Counted from the stretch's first letter, positions 22,930 to 36,120 are shown. The stretch: DNA of 64,000 bases from Lactifluus volemus (GCA_022376515.1 WTXI01000121.1:45098-109097); one strand, 5' to 3'. Numbers and translations are program-made. Notes: generated by a model from the sequence alone, not told the origin.

Positions 22930-25405
22930 GTTTTTTGCGACCTTTAGTGGAAGTACTTCCAACTCGGATTCAGATCGTGCGGGAATTGGAGAAGGCTCTA
23001 TGATCAAGTGGCTTTGTAACGCCTTTCAGATAGCCCCTCTAGCAAAAAAAAGGACCCGAGCATGAACGTGAGGGTGAGGACAACGTAATAGCGGGCATGG
23101 GCATGGGTGCCCGCCCACACCTAAAGAAATTCGGAATAAATTGGGAGCAACTCGAGCCGCACCGCTGATCCTGTACAGTGCCCGCATAAGGGGCGGGAGC
23201 ATACTAGCAAGACACGAAACGGATTTCACTAGGCGCTGGCCTGGAAAATAAGCCAAAATAACTTATTATTAATACTAACAAAGGGGGAGTCAAGGGAAAA
23301 CTGAGAGACAGAGTGCTACTAGTGGGCGAGGGCCCGAGGTGTCTACTGTTTCTCCTGATACCGTGACGGATACTGTACTGATGCTGATGAGACTGAAGGC
23401 AGGCGAGGATCGTGATGTCGAAGATAACGATGTGTTAGGCCATGGAGACCGCTACTAGTAACTCGGCCTAAAACTCGCCGAAATCATATCGCTTACTACT
23501 CGGAGTATTCGCGTAGTTACCTTGCTTGTCGTCGTCGGCAACCTTGCCTCAAGTTGCAGACACTGGAGGTTGCAAGTTTTTGTACATCCGAGTCAACACA
23601 CAGCTTCACGGATAGGATGGCAGAGAGCGGAAGAGCCGCGTTAGTATCCAACTAAAATAACGAGTCTTCCCTGGGAACTTGAAATTTCCCATGGGAGGAA
23701 AATGCGTGTGTCCTGAAACTTGAAGCTTGTTTAGCCTGAGCACTAGGGAAATTCCGACGTTGTTGTCGGCCACCTTGCTACTGGAGGTTGCCAGTGGGGT
23801 AATATGCTTCAATAGCCAACAGAGGGTGGGGAGCGCGGCCAGAAGCATCGGATCAATACAAGAAAATTGGGGACGAAATTTTTCATTTGTACATCAACAT
23901 ACTTACTGAAACATCAGCTGTTTGCCTCTTTTCTTTGCGGCTAATTTTGGGCTCCACACCAAGTGTAAGAGGGTGAGCTTGAGGGTGAGACATGATTGAG
24001 CATGGGTTCCCTCATTAAACGACATCACATTTTGTCGTACACCTGTCCCACAGACGAGATTGTTCGATAGGTCGTCCGAGTCGGTCTGTCATTACAGGTG
24101 AGGAGAGGATACAATTAAAAGTACGGATTACCGGTTTTTATTCCGTCATTTGAATCGAAGCCCGATCCCATTACCCTCAGGCTTCTGATGTCCCACGTCG
24201 TCGTTGATCCCGTCACTCCACCCTCAGGCGAGCTCTCGTTATTTAACGTTTACATTGCGCTATCATGATGCACAGGCAGACGATCGCTGCGAGACGGTTG
24301 GACATGGATCTGACACTTGAAGATCAATATATCGATCAATGATTAGAACGATTGAGTGCAGAAATGTTGCAGCGATGTCAAATAGTTATCTGTCACAGAA
24401 AGGTGAAAGATAGCAGTGTTCAGTTGTGTGTAGCCGGTGGTGGAATTTCTGCCCGCTCGCATCCGGTGCACTGGCAGTGGTTCTGCCAGTGGTTAGTAAA
24501 AACCAACAGCATCACATGACTTGTTTGTAGTGGAAAGGCCAAAGACAGTGGCTATTAACTCTGCACAGCATTCAAAAATAAAAAAAATCTGCCTACAGCC
24601 TGCAGATTTCCATTCTCGAAGGCCTAACGGAGCGCCTTTGAAGATTTGTGGCCGATGATAGCCCTTTTGTATTTTCACGCATGACTCACGTGATGCCGTT
24701 GGTTGCGAATCGGTCCTACCTTAGTTACAGCGATGTCAATTAGATGTAAGTTACATTTATGTTTCAACAGTCCCACAACCGAAACTTACATGCCAAAAAA
24801 GGGTGGCAGATATAATCGCGATTTGTACTCGTCGGACGCGTTCCACGGTGTTTAGTTGAATGGAGAAAGTGGCAAAACAGGTGGGTGTGTACAACAGAAT
24901 GTGGATATAGGTTTAATTTGGGAGATCAACGCCAACTACGCCCGTCCCGAGTACAGATCTCAAAGTTGCACAAACGAGATTGATCGAATTTTAGGAGGTT
25001 TACTTGTCGAAAACTCCTGAAACAGGCAATTCGGAATACCCGTATAGGGAGAAGGAGGCATGTGAACGCGTGAACTTTGGATGAGGTAAATTGTGACATC
25101 TAATCTCGCGAATCAATCGGACCGAGTAGGCGCATTGATTTAGATCGCATCTCAACACCTCGGACATTTCATGATGGAACTGCACCAACGAAATATGGCG
25201 TAGACCAGCAGCTGGAATGCAGTGTAGTAAGCGGCTATTCCTGACCCCGCCGGTACTAGTACTAACGAGGGAACTCAGGGAACCCCAGCTGAGAATGCTT
25301 TCACTTCGGCTTTGGTTCGAAATGCACCATAAAAGCCGTGATGCCTGCTTTCTCATACATTGTCCTGTCCTCTCCGTTTTCCACCTCCCTTTGCGGCCCC
25401 TGTAC
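22930..25405 (+). repeat. Spacer before S53 copy 2, with about 1.55 kb of unique sequence
   Basis: 22,930-23,530 repeats 18,550-19,160. From about 23,530 to 25,090 the sequence is unlike the other spacers. At about 25,093 (ACATCTAATCTCGCG) it rejoins the material seen at 31,885. The unique segment has T-rich and A-rich runs and no recognisable gene. The last 280 bp are the conserved block before the protease start. No target-site duplication or terminal repeat was found for the unique segment. Confidence 0.6.
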
Positions 25406-27544
25406 ATGCGTTGGCTTTCCGTGCTCTCTATCCTTACCGTTGTCTCTCCTGGCCTTGCCATTCCCTCAGTGTCCGAGTCAATCTGGAATGACTTGGAAGT
25501 AAAGCACGCGTGGGCCACCCTGCCTGAGAAATGGAATTGGCTAAGTTATCCTCCTGCCAACACTACGATCGATCTTCGCATTGCTCTCAAGCCACGCAAC
25601 GAGGATGCTTTGGTTGATGAGCTCTACCAGATAAGCGACCCCTATCATCCAAAGTACGTCTACATTCCTTCTGCCGTGCTCCCTTCCTCGCGCAAATGCT
25701 CAAATATACTACCCGCAGATACGGCGCGCATCTATCAAAGGAGGAAGTTGCTAAGCTGGTCACGCCACATCCATCCACTGTCGAGCTCGTCAAATCCTGG
25801 CTCGAGTACCACCGGGTCCCTGCCGCCGCCGTCTCGACCACACACTGCGGCAGCTGGCTGACAATCCGTGGAATACCTCTGCACCAAGCAAATGCTCTCC
25901 TCGGCGCATCTTACCAGCTCTATCATAATGAGGAGACGAAACAGATTGTCCTGCGGACCATTTATTATTCGCTTCCTATTGCCCTGTCTGAACATGTTCA
26001 GACTGTCGCACCAACAACGTATTTTGGCACTCCCCGCGCATTGCAGCAGACCCCACAACTACACCTGACGTTTCCTAAGGGTGATCTTGAGCTGCGAAGT
26101 GCGCTAGCATCTGGTAGCACCCCGGCCTCATGCTCGAACACCATTACACCAACATGCTTACGTGCGCTATACAACACGCTGGAATATGTACCGAGCGCCA
26201 CGGAAAGTAACAAGCTCGGGATCACAGGATACTTGGACCAGTTTGCAAGCTACCAGGACTTGACAGAGTTCATGATACAGTTTCGCCCGGATGCTGTACG
26301 TGCAAATTTCACGGTTGAGCAGATTAACGGAGGTGGAAACAATCAATCTAATCCAGGCAGTGAGGTTCGTATTGTGCAATTCTGAGAGGGTGTCGTAATG
26401 TTAAGCGATATCATGCAGGCCGACCTGGACGTCCAATACGGCGGGGCGATCACCTTCCCGACCCCGAATATCTATTACAGCACGGGAGGCTCTCCACCAT
26501 TCATTCCCGACTCCAACATCACGTTGAACTCGAATGAACCTTATCTGGACTGGCTGAACTTCATCTTAGAGCAGGAGACGATCCCGCAGACGATCAGCAC
26601 GTCATATGGTGATCACGAGCAAACAGTCCCGCCCGACTATGCAAGGAGCGTATGCGGCTTGTTTGCTATGGTTGGCTTGAGAGGTGTCAGCCTCCTCTTT
26701 GGGAGTGGCGATAATGGCGTCGGTGCTGGATCTTGCCTAACAAATGACGGCACTAACAGAACTCAATTCATCCCGTTTTTTCCAGCATCTTGTGGGCGGT
26801 ATTCTTTTTATTATAATACGTACGCACTCATCACTTGATTGTGGTGTTTAGGCCCTTTCGTCACGACCGTTGGTGGCACCACTGGTGTGGGTCCAGAGAT
26901 CGCTGCTAATTCCTCCGGTGGAGGGTTTTCAAACTACTTTCCGCGGCCGCGGTATCAGGAATCTGCGGTCTCGTCCTACCTCGCGCACATTGACGGGCAA
27001 TATTCTGGCTTGTTCAAGTGAGAGAACTTGTTGTAGCATCTGGCCTTCGCGTTGCTGATCGTTGTACAGCTCATCCGGCCGTGCATACCCGGACATATCC
27101 GCACAGGCGCTAAATTTCCAAATCGTGTTCAATGGACAGGTTGGAGGTATTTCGGGCACAAGTTGCTCCACTCCGGTGTGTCTTATCCTACCTTCCTTTT
27201 TCCGTCGGTCCAGCTCACCTTGTTACAGACTGCCGCTGGGATCATCTCCCTCCTGAACGACTTTAGGATCTCACAGTGCGAGCCGCCACTTGGTTTTCTC
27301 AACCCTCTCCTTTACACGAGTGCCTCTAAGGGCTTCAATGCAATCACCTCTGGCTCGAATCCCGGTTGCGGGACTCAAGGATTTTCAGCCATGGCTGGGT
27401 GGAATCCTGTGTGTAGTGCCTTTGAATGTATTTCTGTGTGGTGGGTGATACTGATTATCATATTCGTACCAGGTCACCGGTCTTGGGACGCCCGATTTTT
27501 TGAAGTTAAAGGGTATTCTTTCTCAGCTTCGATACGGATGTTGA
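25406..27544 (+). CDS. S53 sedolisin/tripeptidyl peptidase, copy 2
   Basis: Exons 25406-25653, 25719-26364, 26419-26791, 26852-27017, 27070-27175, 27229-27408 and 27473-27544 give 596 aa, with all intron positions identical to copy 1. The signal peptide is [18 protein letters not shown]. Catalytic Glu/Asp (E|ADLD), oxyanion Asp (GSGDNGVG) and Ser (SGTSCSTP) are kept, as is the GLGTP end. The donor of intron 3 is GTGGGC where the other three copies have GTGAGC, so splicing there may be weaker. Calcium-site residues are again Ala and Asn. The gene runs almost directly into the spacer of copy 3, because the 3' block present after copies 1, 3 and 4 is missing. Confidence 0.88.
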
Positions 27545-28148
27545 TGGCGTCGACCACTGGCAAGTCTTTGCAAGTGAGGTTATGTGCTTCGATATTTCTT
27601 GGATAGAATACTTGCCAGTTATAAGTTACCTGCCGAAGCAAGACAGAGACTGACAACATCCGTGGCTCTGAGCCGAGACCCATGCAGTCGTTTTGCAACA
27701 AAGTAAAGCGAACACATGGAAAACCAGCTGGTAAATTGTACATCTAACCTTGCGGATCAGCCGGACCGCATAGGCTGGAACTGAGTCAGTCGCGGATGTA
27801 ATTCTTGCTCGGTCACCACCAAACTTGACATATGGCATCCACTGGAAGCACCACCACGCTTACTCACACTTCTAATTTCCACTATGAAACTGTGCAAATG
27901 AAAACTGCACAAATGAAATATGGTGTAGACCAGCAGCTGGAATGCAGTCTAGTAGACGGCTATTACGGATCCTGCCGGTACTAATACTAATGAGGGAACT
28001 CAGGGGAGCCCAGCCTGAGAATGCTTTTGACTTCGGTTTTGGTTCGGAAGTGCAATATAATAACAAAGGCCTTGTTGCCTGCCTTTTCATATATCGTCTT
28101 GTCCTCTCCGTTTTCCACCTCGCTCTCTGTTTTTCCGGCCCCTTGCAC
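27545..28148 (+). repeat. Short spacer between S53 copies 2 and 3
   Basis: About 600 bp, the shortest spacer of the array. From 27,606 it aligns with 19,166-19,290 and with 31,715-32,000 (GTTACCTGCCGA, CATGCAGTCGTTTTGCAACA). This means the 3' block of copy 2 and the distal spacer were deleted. The region around 27,700 lacks the poly(A)-tailed insertion found upstream of copy 1, so it serves as an empty-site reference. Confidence 0.7.
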
Positions 28149-30293
28149 ATGTATTGGCTTTCCGTGCTCTCTATCCTTACTGCAGTCTCTTCCGGCCTTG
28201 CCATTCCCTCAGCGTCCGAGTCAATCTGGGATGATTTGAGAGTAAAGCACTCGTGGGTCACCCTGCCTAAGAAATGGAATTGGCTAAGTTATCCCCCTGC
28301 CAACACTACGATCGACCTTCGCATTGCTCTCAAGCCACGCAATGAGGATGCTTTGGTCGATGAGCTCTACCAGATAAGCGACCCCAATCATCCAAAGTAC
28401 ATCTATATTCCTTCTGCCGTGCTCCCTCCCTCGAGCACATGCTCAATTATACTACCCCCAGATACGGTGCGCATCTATCAAAGGAGGAAGTCACTAAGCT
28501 GGTCGCGCCACATCCATACACTCTAGAGCTCGTCAAATCCTGGCTCCACTACCACGGGGTCAATCCCGCAGCTGTCTCGACCACACACGGTGGCAGCTGG
28601 CTGACAATCCTCAAAATACCTTTGGACCAAGCAAATGCTCTCCTCGGCGCATCTTACCAGCTCTATCGCAATGAGGAGACGAACGAGATCGTCCTGCGGA
28701 CGATTGGTTATTCCCTTCCTACTGCTCTGTCGGAACATGTTCAGACTGTCGCACCAACAACATATTTTGGTTCTCCCCGTGCATTGCAGCAGACCCCGCA
28801 ACTACACCTGACGCTTCCTGAAAGTGATCTAGAGCTGCAAGATCCGCTAGCATCTGGTAGCACCCCGGCCTCATGCTCGAAAGCCATTACACCAACATGC
28901 TTACGTACGCTATACAACACGCTGGCGTATGTACCGAGCGCCATGGCAAGTAACCAGCTCGGGATCACAGGATACTTGGACCAGTTTGCAAATTACAAGG
29001 ACTTTACAGAGTTCATGTTACGGTTTCGCCCGGATGCTGTACATGCAAATTTCACGGTTGAGCAGATTAATGGAGGTGGAAACAATCAATCTAACCCAGG
29101 CAGTGAGGTTCGTATTGTGCCATTCTGCGAGGGAGTCGTAATATTAAGTGATAATATGCAGGCTAACCTGGACGTCCAATATGGCGGGGCTATCACCTTC
29201 CCAACCAAGAACATCTATTACAGCACGGGAGGCTCTCCACCATTCATCCCCGACTCCAACACCACGTCGAACACGAATGAACCCTATTTGGACTGGCTGA
29301 ACTTCATCTTGGACCAGGAGACGATCCCGCAGACGATCAGCACGTCATATGGCGATGACGAGCAAACTGTCCCGCCTGACTATGCAAGGAGCGTATGCGG
29401 CTTGTTTGCTCTGGTTGGCCTGAGAGGTGTCAGCCTCCTCTTTGCAAGTGGCGATTTTGGTGTCGGTGGTGGATCTTGCCTCACAAATGACGGCACGAAC
29501 CGAACTGAATTCATCCCATCTTTTCCCGCATCTTGTGAGCAATAGCCTAGTATTCTTTTCATCATCATATGTCCTCACTCATTGCTTGATTGTGGTGTTT
29601 AGGCCCTTTCGTCACGACCGTTGGTGGCACCACTGGCGTGGATCCCGAGATCGCTGCTGACCTGTCCGGTGGAGGGTTTTCAAACTACTTTCCGCGGCCA
29701 CAGTATCAGGAATCTGCCGTCTTGTCCTACCTCGCGCATATTGGCGACCAATATGCCGGCTTGTTCAAGTGAGAGAGCTTGTAGCAGCACCTGGCCTTCG
29801 TGCTGCTGATCGTTGTACAGCCCATACGGCCGTGCATACCCGGACATATCCGCACAGGCGCTGAATTTCCGGATCGTGTTCAATGGACTGGTCGTAGGTG
29901 TTAAGGGCACAAGTTGCTCCACTCCGGTGTGTCTTATCCTACCTTCTATTTTCCATCGGTCCAGCTAACCTCGTTACAGACCGCCGCTGGGATCATCTCC
30001 CTCCTGAACGACGTTAGGATCTCACAGTGCGAGCCGCCACTTGGTTTTCTCAACCCTCTCCTTTACTCGAGTGCCTCTGAGGGCATCAATGCAATCACCT
30101 CTGGCTCGAATCCCGGTTGCGGGACTCCAGGATTTTCAGCCGTGGCTGGGTGGAATCCTGTGTGTAGTCCCTTCGAATGTATTTCTGCGTGGTGGACGAT
30201 ACTGAATATTCTCATCCGTACCAGGTCACCGGTCTTGGAACGCCCGACTTTTTGAGGTTGAAGGGTATTCTTGCTCGGCTTCGATACGGATAG
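28149..30293 (+). CDS. S53 sedolisin/tripeptidyl peptidase, copy 3
   Basis: Exons 28149-28396, 28462-29107, 29162-29534, 29603-29768, 29821-29926, 29980-30159 and 30225-30293 give 595 aa. The signal peptide is [18 protein letters not shown]. The catalytic pair is E|ANLD, the oxyanion Asp is in ASGDFGVG and the nucleophile is in KGTSCSTP. The residue before GTS is Lys instead of the usual Ser/Gly, next to the active site. Intron 2 has lost its in-frame stop, so exons 2 and 3 read through; a retained-intron product would add only 18 residues. Calcium-site residues are Ala and Asn as in the other copies. Confidence 0.88.
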
Positions 30294-32253
30294 TGATGGC
30301 AGCAAGTGTTCGCTCGTGAGGTTAGGCCTCGATATTTCTTGGAAAGAATGCTTGGCGTGTAATCGCTGTCTACTGTTTGTTATGACCAAGTTGAAGTAGA
30401 AATCTGGTACAAATGTGTTTTTAACTATTTTTGGAGGTACATCGACGCTATTGAAGCGTGGAATGACCGCTCCGTGTTCCCCTTAACTGGTTGAAGCTGG
30501 GGAAGCATGATGCGACACGCAGCGTCGACCTTGCGCAGATGATGTCACAATAGAGCCTTTGGAAAGGGTAAGAGGAAGACGCTAATACGTTGTGATTATC
30601 CAGATGATATTTATCGGAGAAGTGAAAGAGTTCTCGATAAGAATGGTGGCCCGGGGATGAAGTCCACGCGGTCACATGACCGTGACACCATCGATGGTCA
30701 GTGCTTGCAACCAGGCCTGCCTGTCCTTTCTTCACATAAGATCTTATCTTTTCATATTGTCGAGTTTCGGGTCATCTTGTCCGGTCAAAAATAAGTTTAT
30801 CTTCAGCGATGTGGCTCCGATACCGGAGAGGGCCTGGGCCTCGGGAACTGCCGCGAACGGAGCTCAGTGTTAGACTGCAGCCCTGATTGGAGAGGAGTCG
30901 GAGGGTCCTGAGGGAGAGTGAGGCGTGGCCGCTGCAGGACAGAGGAGCCCGATGAAGGGCCTGCCGTTGTCACAAGCACCCCGGGCGCGACACGGTGAGG
31001 AGGGCCGACCAGTGTCGCTCCTCGTTGGGGGTGATCGCCCGAGCCGTCTTACTATACCCCTTGCGATTCTAACTTGCTTACACATTTTTATAATTAGTTT
31101 TGGATAGCTACGAGGCGCTGCCTTAAGTTTCGTGAGGCCGAATCCTCAATTTCGGATCGAGCGTGCCCGGTCGTTACACTGAGGCGTTTGTTTTTCTCGA
31201 TCTTTTTGTTGCTCATTAGTCTAGCAATTGTGATCAGTAACTAGTACAGTAGCTGCTAAGGACACTAGTTAGATATTTCGAATCCACAGAGTTGCAGGGC
31301 AGTCTCGACTTGCCCATTTGGTTTCCCCCTCCTTCACCTCGCATGATCTTGTACCCTTCACTTTACGCTGCTCGCTTTCGTTCCCCCTTTCGTTCAGCAC
31401 CTTAATATTATTGCTACCGATTTCAATGTGGCGCTGGCCTGAAAAATAAGCCAAAAGAATTTAAACGAAGGGCGAGTCAGAACAAAAGGGCAAACTGAGA
31501 GGCAGAGCGATGGCCCGAGGTGTCTACAGTTTCTCCTGATACTGTGAAGTATACTGTACAGGAATTTAATAAAGGGGTGTATGATTAATATTGTTACTGA
31601 TGAGACTGAAGGCAGGCGAGGGTCGTGGTGTCGAAGATACGTAGTGATGTGTTAGGTGATAGAGTCGGCCTAAACTCGCCGCAATCATATTGCTCACTCG
31701 GAGTATTCGCGTACTAGTTATCGGTTACCTGCCGAGGCTAGCAGAGACAGAGACTGGCAATACCCCTGGCACTGAGCCGAGGCTCATGCAGTCGTTTTGC
31801 AACAGAGTGAAGTAAACACATCGAAACCAGCGTCATTTACTAGTAGCACGTTGTTTAGCACGGTGAATTGCCAGCCTGAGTGAGACATCTAATCTCGCGG
31901 ATGAGCCGGACCGCCTAAGTTGGAATTGCATCAGCCGCGGATCTAATTCTTGCTCAGTCACCACAAAACTTGACTAATGGCATCCAGTACCACGGTTAGT
32001 ACTCTCACCTCTACATTTCACGATGAAACTGCACAAATGACATATGGCGTAGACCAGCGGCTGGAATGCAGTCTAGTAAAAAACGGCTATTCCGGATCCT
32101 GCCGGTACCAGTACTAATGAGGGAACTCAGGGGAGCCCAGCCTGAGTTGTTTGACTTCGGTTTTCATTCGGAAGTGCAAGGCTGTGATGCCTGCTTTCTC
32201 GTACATCGTCCTGTCATCTCCGCCTCGCTCTCTATTCTTGCGGTCCCTTGTAC
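30294..32253 (+). repeat. Spacer between S53 copies 3 and 4
   Basis: 30,360-30,845 is the downstream block shared with copies 1 and 4. 30,846-31,400 is largely unlike the other spacers. 31,405-31,830 repeats 18,860-19,300 and 23,205-23,530. 31,860-32,253 repeats the spacer before copy 3. The hexamer ACTAGT occurs four times between about 31,240 and 31,840, at some sites as a small insertion relative to the other copies. No gene is recognised. Confidence 0.65.
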
Positions 32254-34388
32254 ATGTATTGGCTTTCCGTGCTCTCTATCCTTACCGCAGTCTCCTCCGG
32301 CCTTGCCATTCCCTCAGCGTCCGAGTCAATCTGGGATGACTTGAGAGTAAGGCACTCGTGGGTCACCCTGCCTAAGAAATGGAATTGGCTAAGTTATCCT
32401 CCTGCCAACACTACGATCGACCTTCGCATTGCTCTCAAGCCACGCAATGAGGATGCTTTGGTCGATGAGCTCTACCAGATAAGCGACCCCAATCATCCAA
32501 AGTACATCTATGTTCCATCTGCTGTGCTCCCTCCCTCGCGCACATGCTCAAATATACTAACCGCAGATACGGTGCGCATCTATCAAAGGAGGAGGTTGCT
32601 AAGCTGGTCTCGCCACATCCATACACTCTCGAGCTCGTCAATTCCTGGCTCGACTACCACGGGGTCAATCCCGCCGCTATCTCGACCACACACGGTGGCA
32701 ACTGGCTGACCATTCCTAAAATACCTCTGGACCGAGCAAATACTCTCCTCGGTGCATCTTACCAGCTCTATCGCAATGAGGAGACGAACGAGATCGTCCT
32801 GCGGACGATTGGTTATTCTCTTCCTACCCCCCTGTCTGACCTTGTTCAGACTGTTGCACCAACAACATATTTTGGCACTCCCGGCGCATTGCAGCAGACC
32901 CCGGAACTACACATGACGTTTCCTAATGGTGATCTACAGCCGCGAAGTGCGCTAGCATCCGGTAGCACCCCGGCCTCATGCTCGAACACCATTACACCAA
33001 CATGCTTACGTACGCTATACAACACGCTGGAATACGTACCGAGCGCCACGGAAAGTAACAAGCTCGGGATCACAGGATACGCGGACCAGTTTGCAAGCTA
33101 CCAGGACTTTACAGAATTCATGATACAGTTTCGCTCCGATGCTTCAAGTGCAAATTTTACGGTTAAGCAGGTTAATGGAGGTGGAAACGATCAATCTAAT
33201 CCAGGCAGTGAGGTTCGTATTGTGCAATTCTGAGAGGGTGTCGTAATGTTAAGCGATATCATGCAGGCTAACCTGGACGTCCAATACGGCGGGGTGATCA
33301 CCTTCCCGACCCCGAATATCTATTACAGCACGGGAAGCTCTCCACCATTCATCCCCGACTCCAACACCTCGTCAAACACGAATGAGCCTTACCTGGACTG
33401 GCTGAACTTCATCTTGGAGCAGGAGACGATCCCGCAGACGATCAGCACATCATATGGCGATGACGAGCAAACTGTCCCGCCTGACTATGCAAGGAGCGTA
33501 TGCAACTTGTTTGCTCAGCTTGGATCGAGAGGTGTCACCCTCCTCTTTTCGAGTGGCGATTATGGTGTCGGTGGTGGACCTTGCCTAACAAATGACGGCA
33601 CCAACCAAACTCAATTCATCCCGTCTTTTCCCGCATCTTGTGAGCGATAGCCTAGTATTCTTATCGTTATCATATGTCCGCACTCATTACTTGATTGTGG
33701 TGTTTAGGCCCTTTCGTTACGACCGTTGGTGGCACCACTGGCGTGAATCCCGAGATCGCTGCTGACCTCTCCGGTGGAGGGTTTTCAAACTACTTTCCGC
33801 GGCCACAGTATCAGGATTCCGCCGTCTCGTCCTACCTCACGCACATTGGCGGGAAATATGCTGGCTTGTTCAAGTGAGAGAGCTTTTTGTAGCATCTGGC
33901 CTTCGTGTTGCTGATCGTTGTACAGCTCAAGCGGCCGTGCATACCCGGACATATCCGCACAGGCGCTGAATTTCCAGATCGTGTTCAATGGACAGGTCGT
34001 AGGTGTTCAGGGCACAAGTTGCTCCACTCCGGTGTGTCTTATCCTACCTTCCATTTTCCGTCGGTCTAGCTTACCTTGTCACAGACTGCCGCTGGGATCA
34101 TCTCCCTCCTGAACGACTTTAGGATCTCAAAGACCGAGCCGCCACTTGGTTTTCTCAACCCTCTCATTTACTCGAGCCCCTCTGAGGGCTTCAACGCAAT
34201 CACCTCTGGCTCGAATCCCGGTTGCGGGACTCCAGGATTTTCAGCCGTGGCTGGGTGGAATCCTGTGTGTAGCGCCTTTAATGTATTTCTGCGTGGTGGA
34301 CGATACTGATTATTCACATTCGTACCAGGTCACCGGTCTTGGAACGCCCGACTTTTTGACATTGAAAGGTATTCTCTCTCAGCTTTGA
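32254..34388 (+). CDS. S53 sedolisin/tripeptidyl peptidase, copy 4 (shortened C-terminus)
   Basis: Exons 32254-32501, 32567-33212, 33267-33639, 33708-33873, 33926-34031, 34085-34264 and 34329-34388 give 592 aa. Start ATG 32254 encodes the same [10 protein letters not shown] signal peptide. The catalytic pair E|ANLD, oxyanion Asp (SSGDYGVG) and Ser (QGTSCSTP) are present. A stop after ILSQL removes the last three or four residues seen in the other copies, because TGATACTGATGG replaces the in-frame CGATACCGATGG. Substitutions elsewhere (SDLVQ for SEHVQ; ADQFAS for [16 protein letters not shown]) make it the most divergent copy. It is the last unit of the array. Confidence 0.87.
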
Positions 34389-35176
34389 TACTGATGGTGA
34401 TGGCATCGACCGAGTCTTCGTTCGTGAGGTTATGTGCCTCGATATTTCTTGGAAAGAATTCTTAGCGGGTAAACGCTGTCTACTGTTTTTTATGGCCAAG
34501 TCGACGTAGGGATCTGATATGTATGTGTTTTTAATTATTTTGGGAAGTACATCGACACTATTGAAGCGTGGAATGACCACTCCATGATCCCCTTATCTGG
34601 TTGCAGCCGAGGAAGCATGATCCGACACGCAGCGTCGACCCTAGGCCGATAGTGTCACAACAGAGCCTTTCGAAAGGGTAAGAGGAAGGCGCTAATATTT
34701 TATGATTATCCGGATGATATTTATCGGAGAAGAAGAGTTCTCACTAAGAACGGAATCTGGGATGAAGTTCACGCAGTCACATGACGCGGGCGTTCTTCAG
34801 GCGCTATAACAACAAGCCCATCGTCGGGCCTTTTGAAATGGTCAAAGATATATGGCACTCGCCCCATTACATCACAGTTCTCCTGCAACGTTCAGTACAC
34901 CCCGCTTTTTTGCGTTTCAGACTCGAAATGAGACTTGAACCCAAGACCATAGCTTACAGCGCTTGATTGCATAAGTTCAGGTGACGTGGCGTATCGGCCG
35001 CCGGCTCACCCTTCTCGCAGCTGCACGAATTGGTTGCGCTCCATGTGCAGTACGTTACTATCCCTGCGCCCCCTCTTCGGTCACCTCCCCCTTCCGGTCA
35101 GTCACGCTAGCTCACACGCCAATTTTCGGAGGCGCAGGCCGTGGCTACGACTACGCCTCACTTGCGAAGTTCCATC
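34389..35176. other. End of the S53 array and upstream region of the dehydrogenase gene
   Basis: 34,470-34,790 is the downstream block of the protease unit, ending abruptly near 34,790 where homology to copies 1 and 3 stops. The remaining 390 bp hold no recognised gene and should contain the promoter of the Gfo/Idh/MocA gene starting at 35177. Confidence 0.6.
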
Positions 35177-36115
35177 ATGTCTTCACTCTACGGACTCGTA
35201 AAACGTCTCTACCTCGTGCGTCCATTTTGGATTCTCCGTCACGTTCCTACTAAGGCTCTTCTATCTCAAAGGTGTTCCACCCTCCCGCGCCAGAGGCCCC
35301 GACTGAGTCTCCCCTTCGGTTTGGCATTCTAGGCGCAGCGAACATTGCACCTATCGCACTCATCCTTCCGGTCAAAAATCACCCTGATGCAGTGGTGAAG
35401 GTTGTCGCCGCGCGGGATCAAAAGCGCGCGGATGCATTTGCGAAGAAGCATGGGATCCCAAAAGCATATGGGGGCCCGGGCGCTTATCAAAGTCCGCGGC
35501 CGACGAGTTTCCGTCAATAATATTATGTTGATTGTGAGCCATAGAACTACTGGACGACCCCGAAGTCGATGTAGTGTACAACCCAGTGCGTCGCATGTCT
35601 CCTAGGTGTGAATAACGCAGCTTAAAGCCCGGCTCCTTACAGCTGCCAAATGGCCTTCATTATGAGTGGACTATGAAAGCACTCGTCGCAGGGAAACACG
35701 TCCTACTTGAAAAGCCAAGTTCGGACACGGCTGAAGAGACGCGCGAGATGTTTGCGTTTGCTCAAGAGAAAGGACTGGTGCTCATGGAGGCCTTCCACTA
35801 TCGGTAGGTCACGTAGGCCTCATTTAGGTCCCGCGCTTATGCTGGGCAGGTTCCACCCTGCAACCCAACGCATGAAGGAAATTGTTGAGAGCGGAGAGCT
35901 GGGCACCCTAACGAAGATTGAGGCCAATCTTGCTGTACCAGGTTTCTTCATAAAGGATAACGACATTCGTATGAATTATGATCTTGGTGGCGGTGCCATG
36001 ATGGACATGGGATGTGAGTGTCACACAACGTAAACTCACGCGAGTCTTATCGTGCAATTCTCGTAGGCTATACCCTGTCCATGTCGCGATACCTAGCAGG
36101 CGCCGATCCTACGAA

Positions 36116-36120
36116 GGTCA
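36116..36120. repeat. Left target-site duplication (GGTCA)
   Basis: GGTCA precedes the LTR terminus at 36121 and recurs directly after the other LTR at 41675-41679. A 5-bp direct duplication is typical of Copia integrase. Confidence 0.95.
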
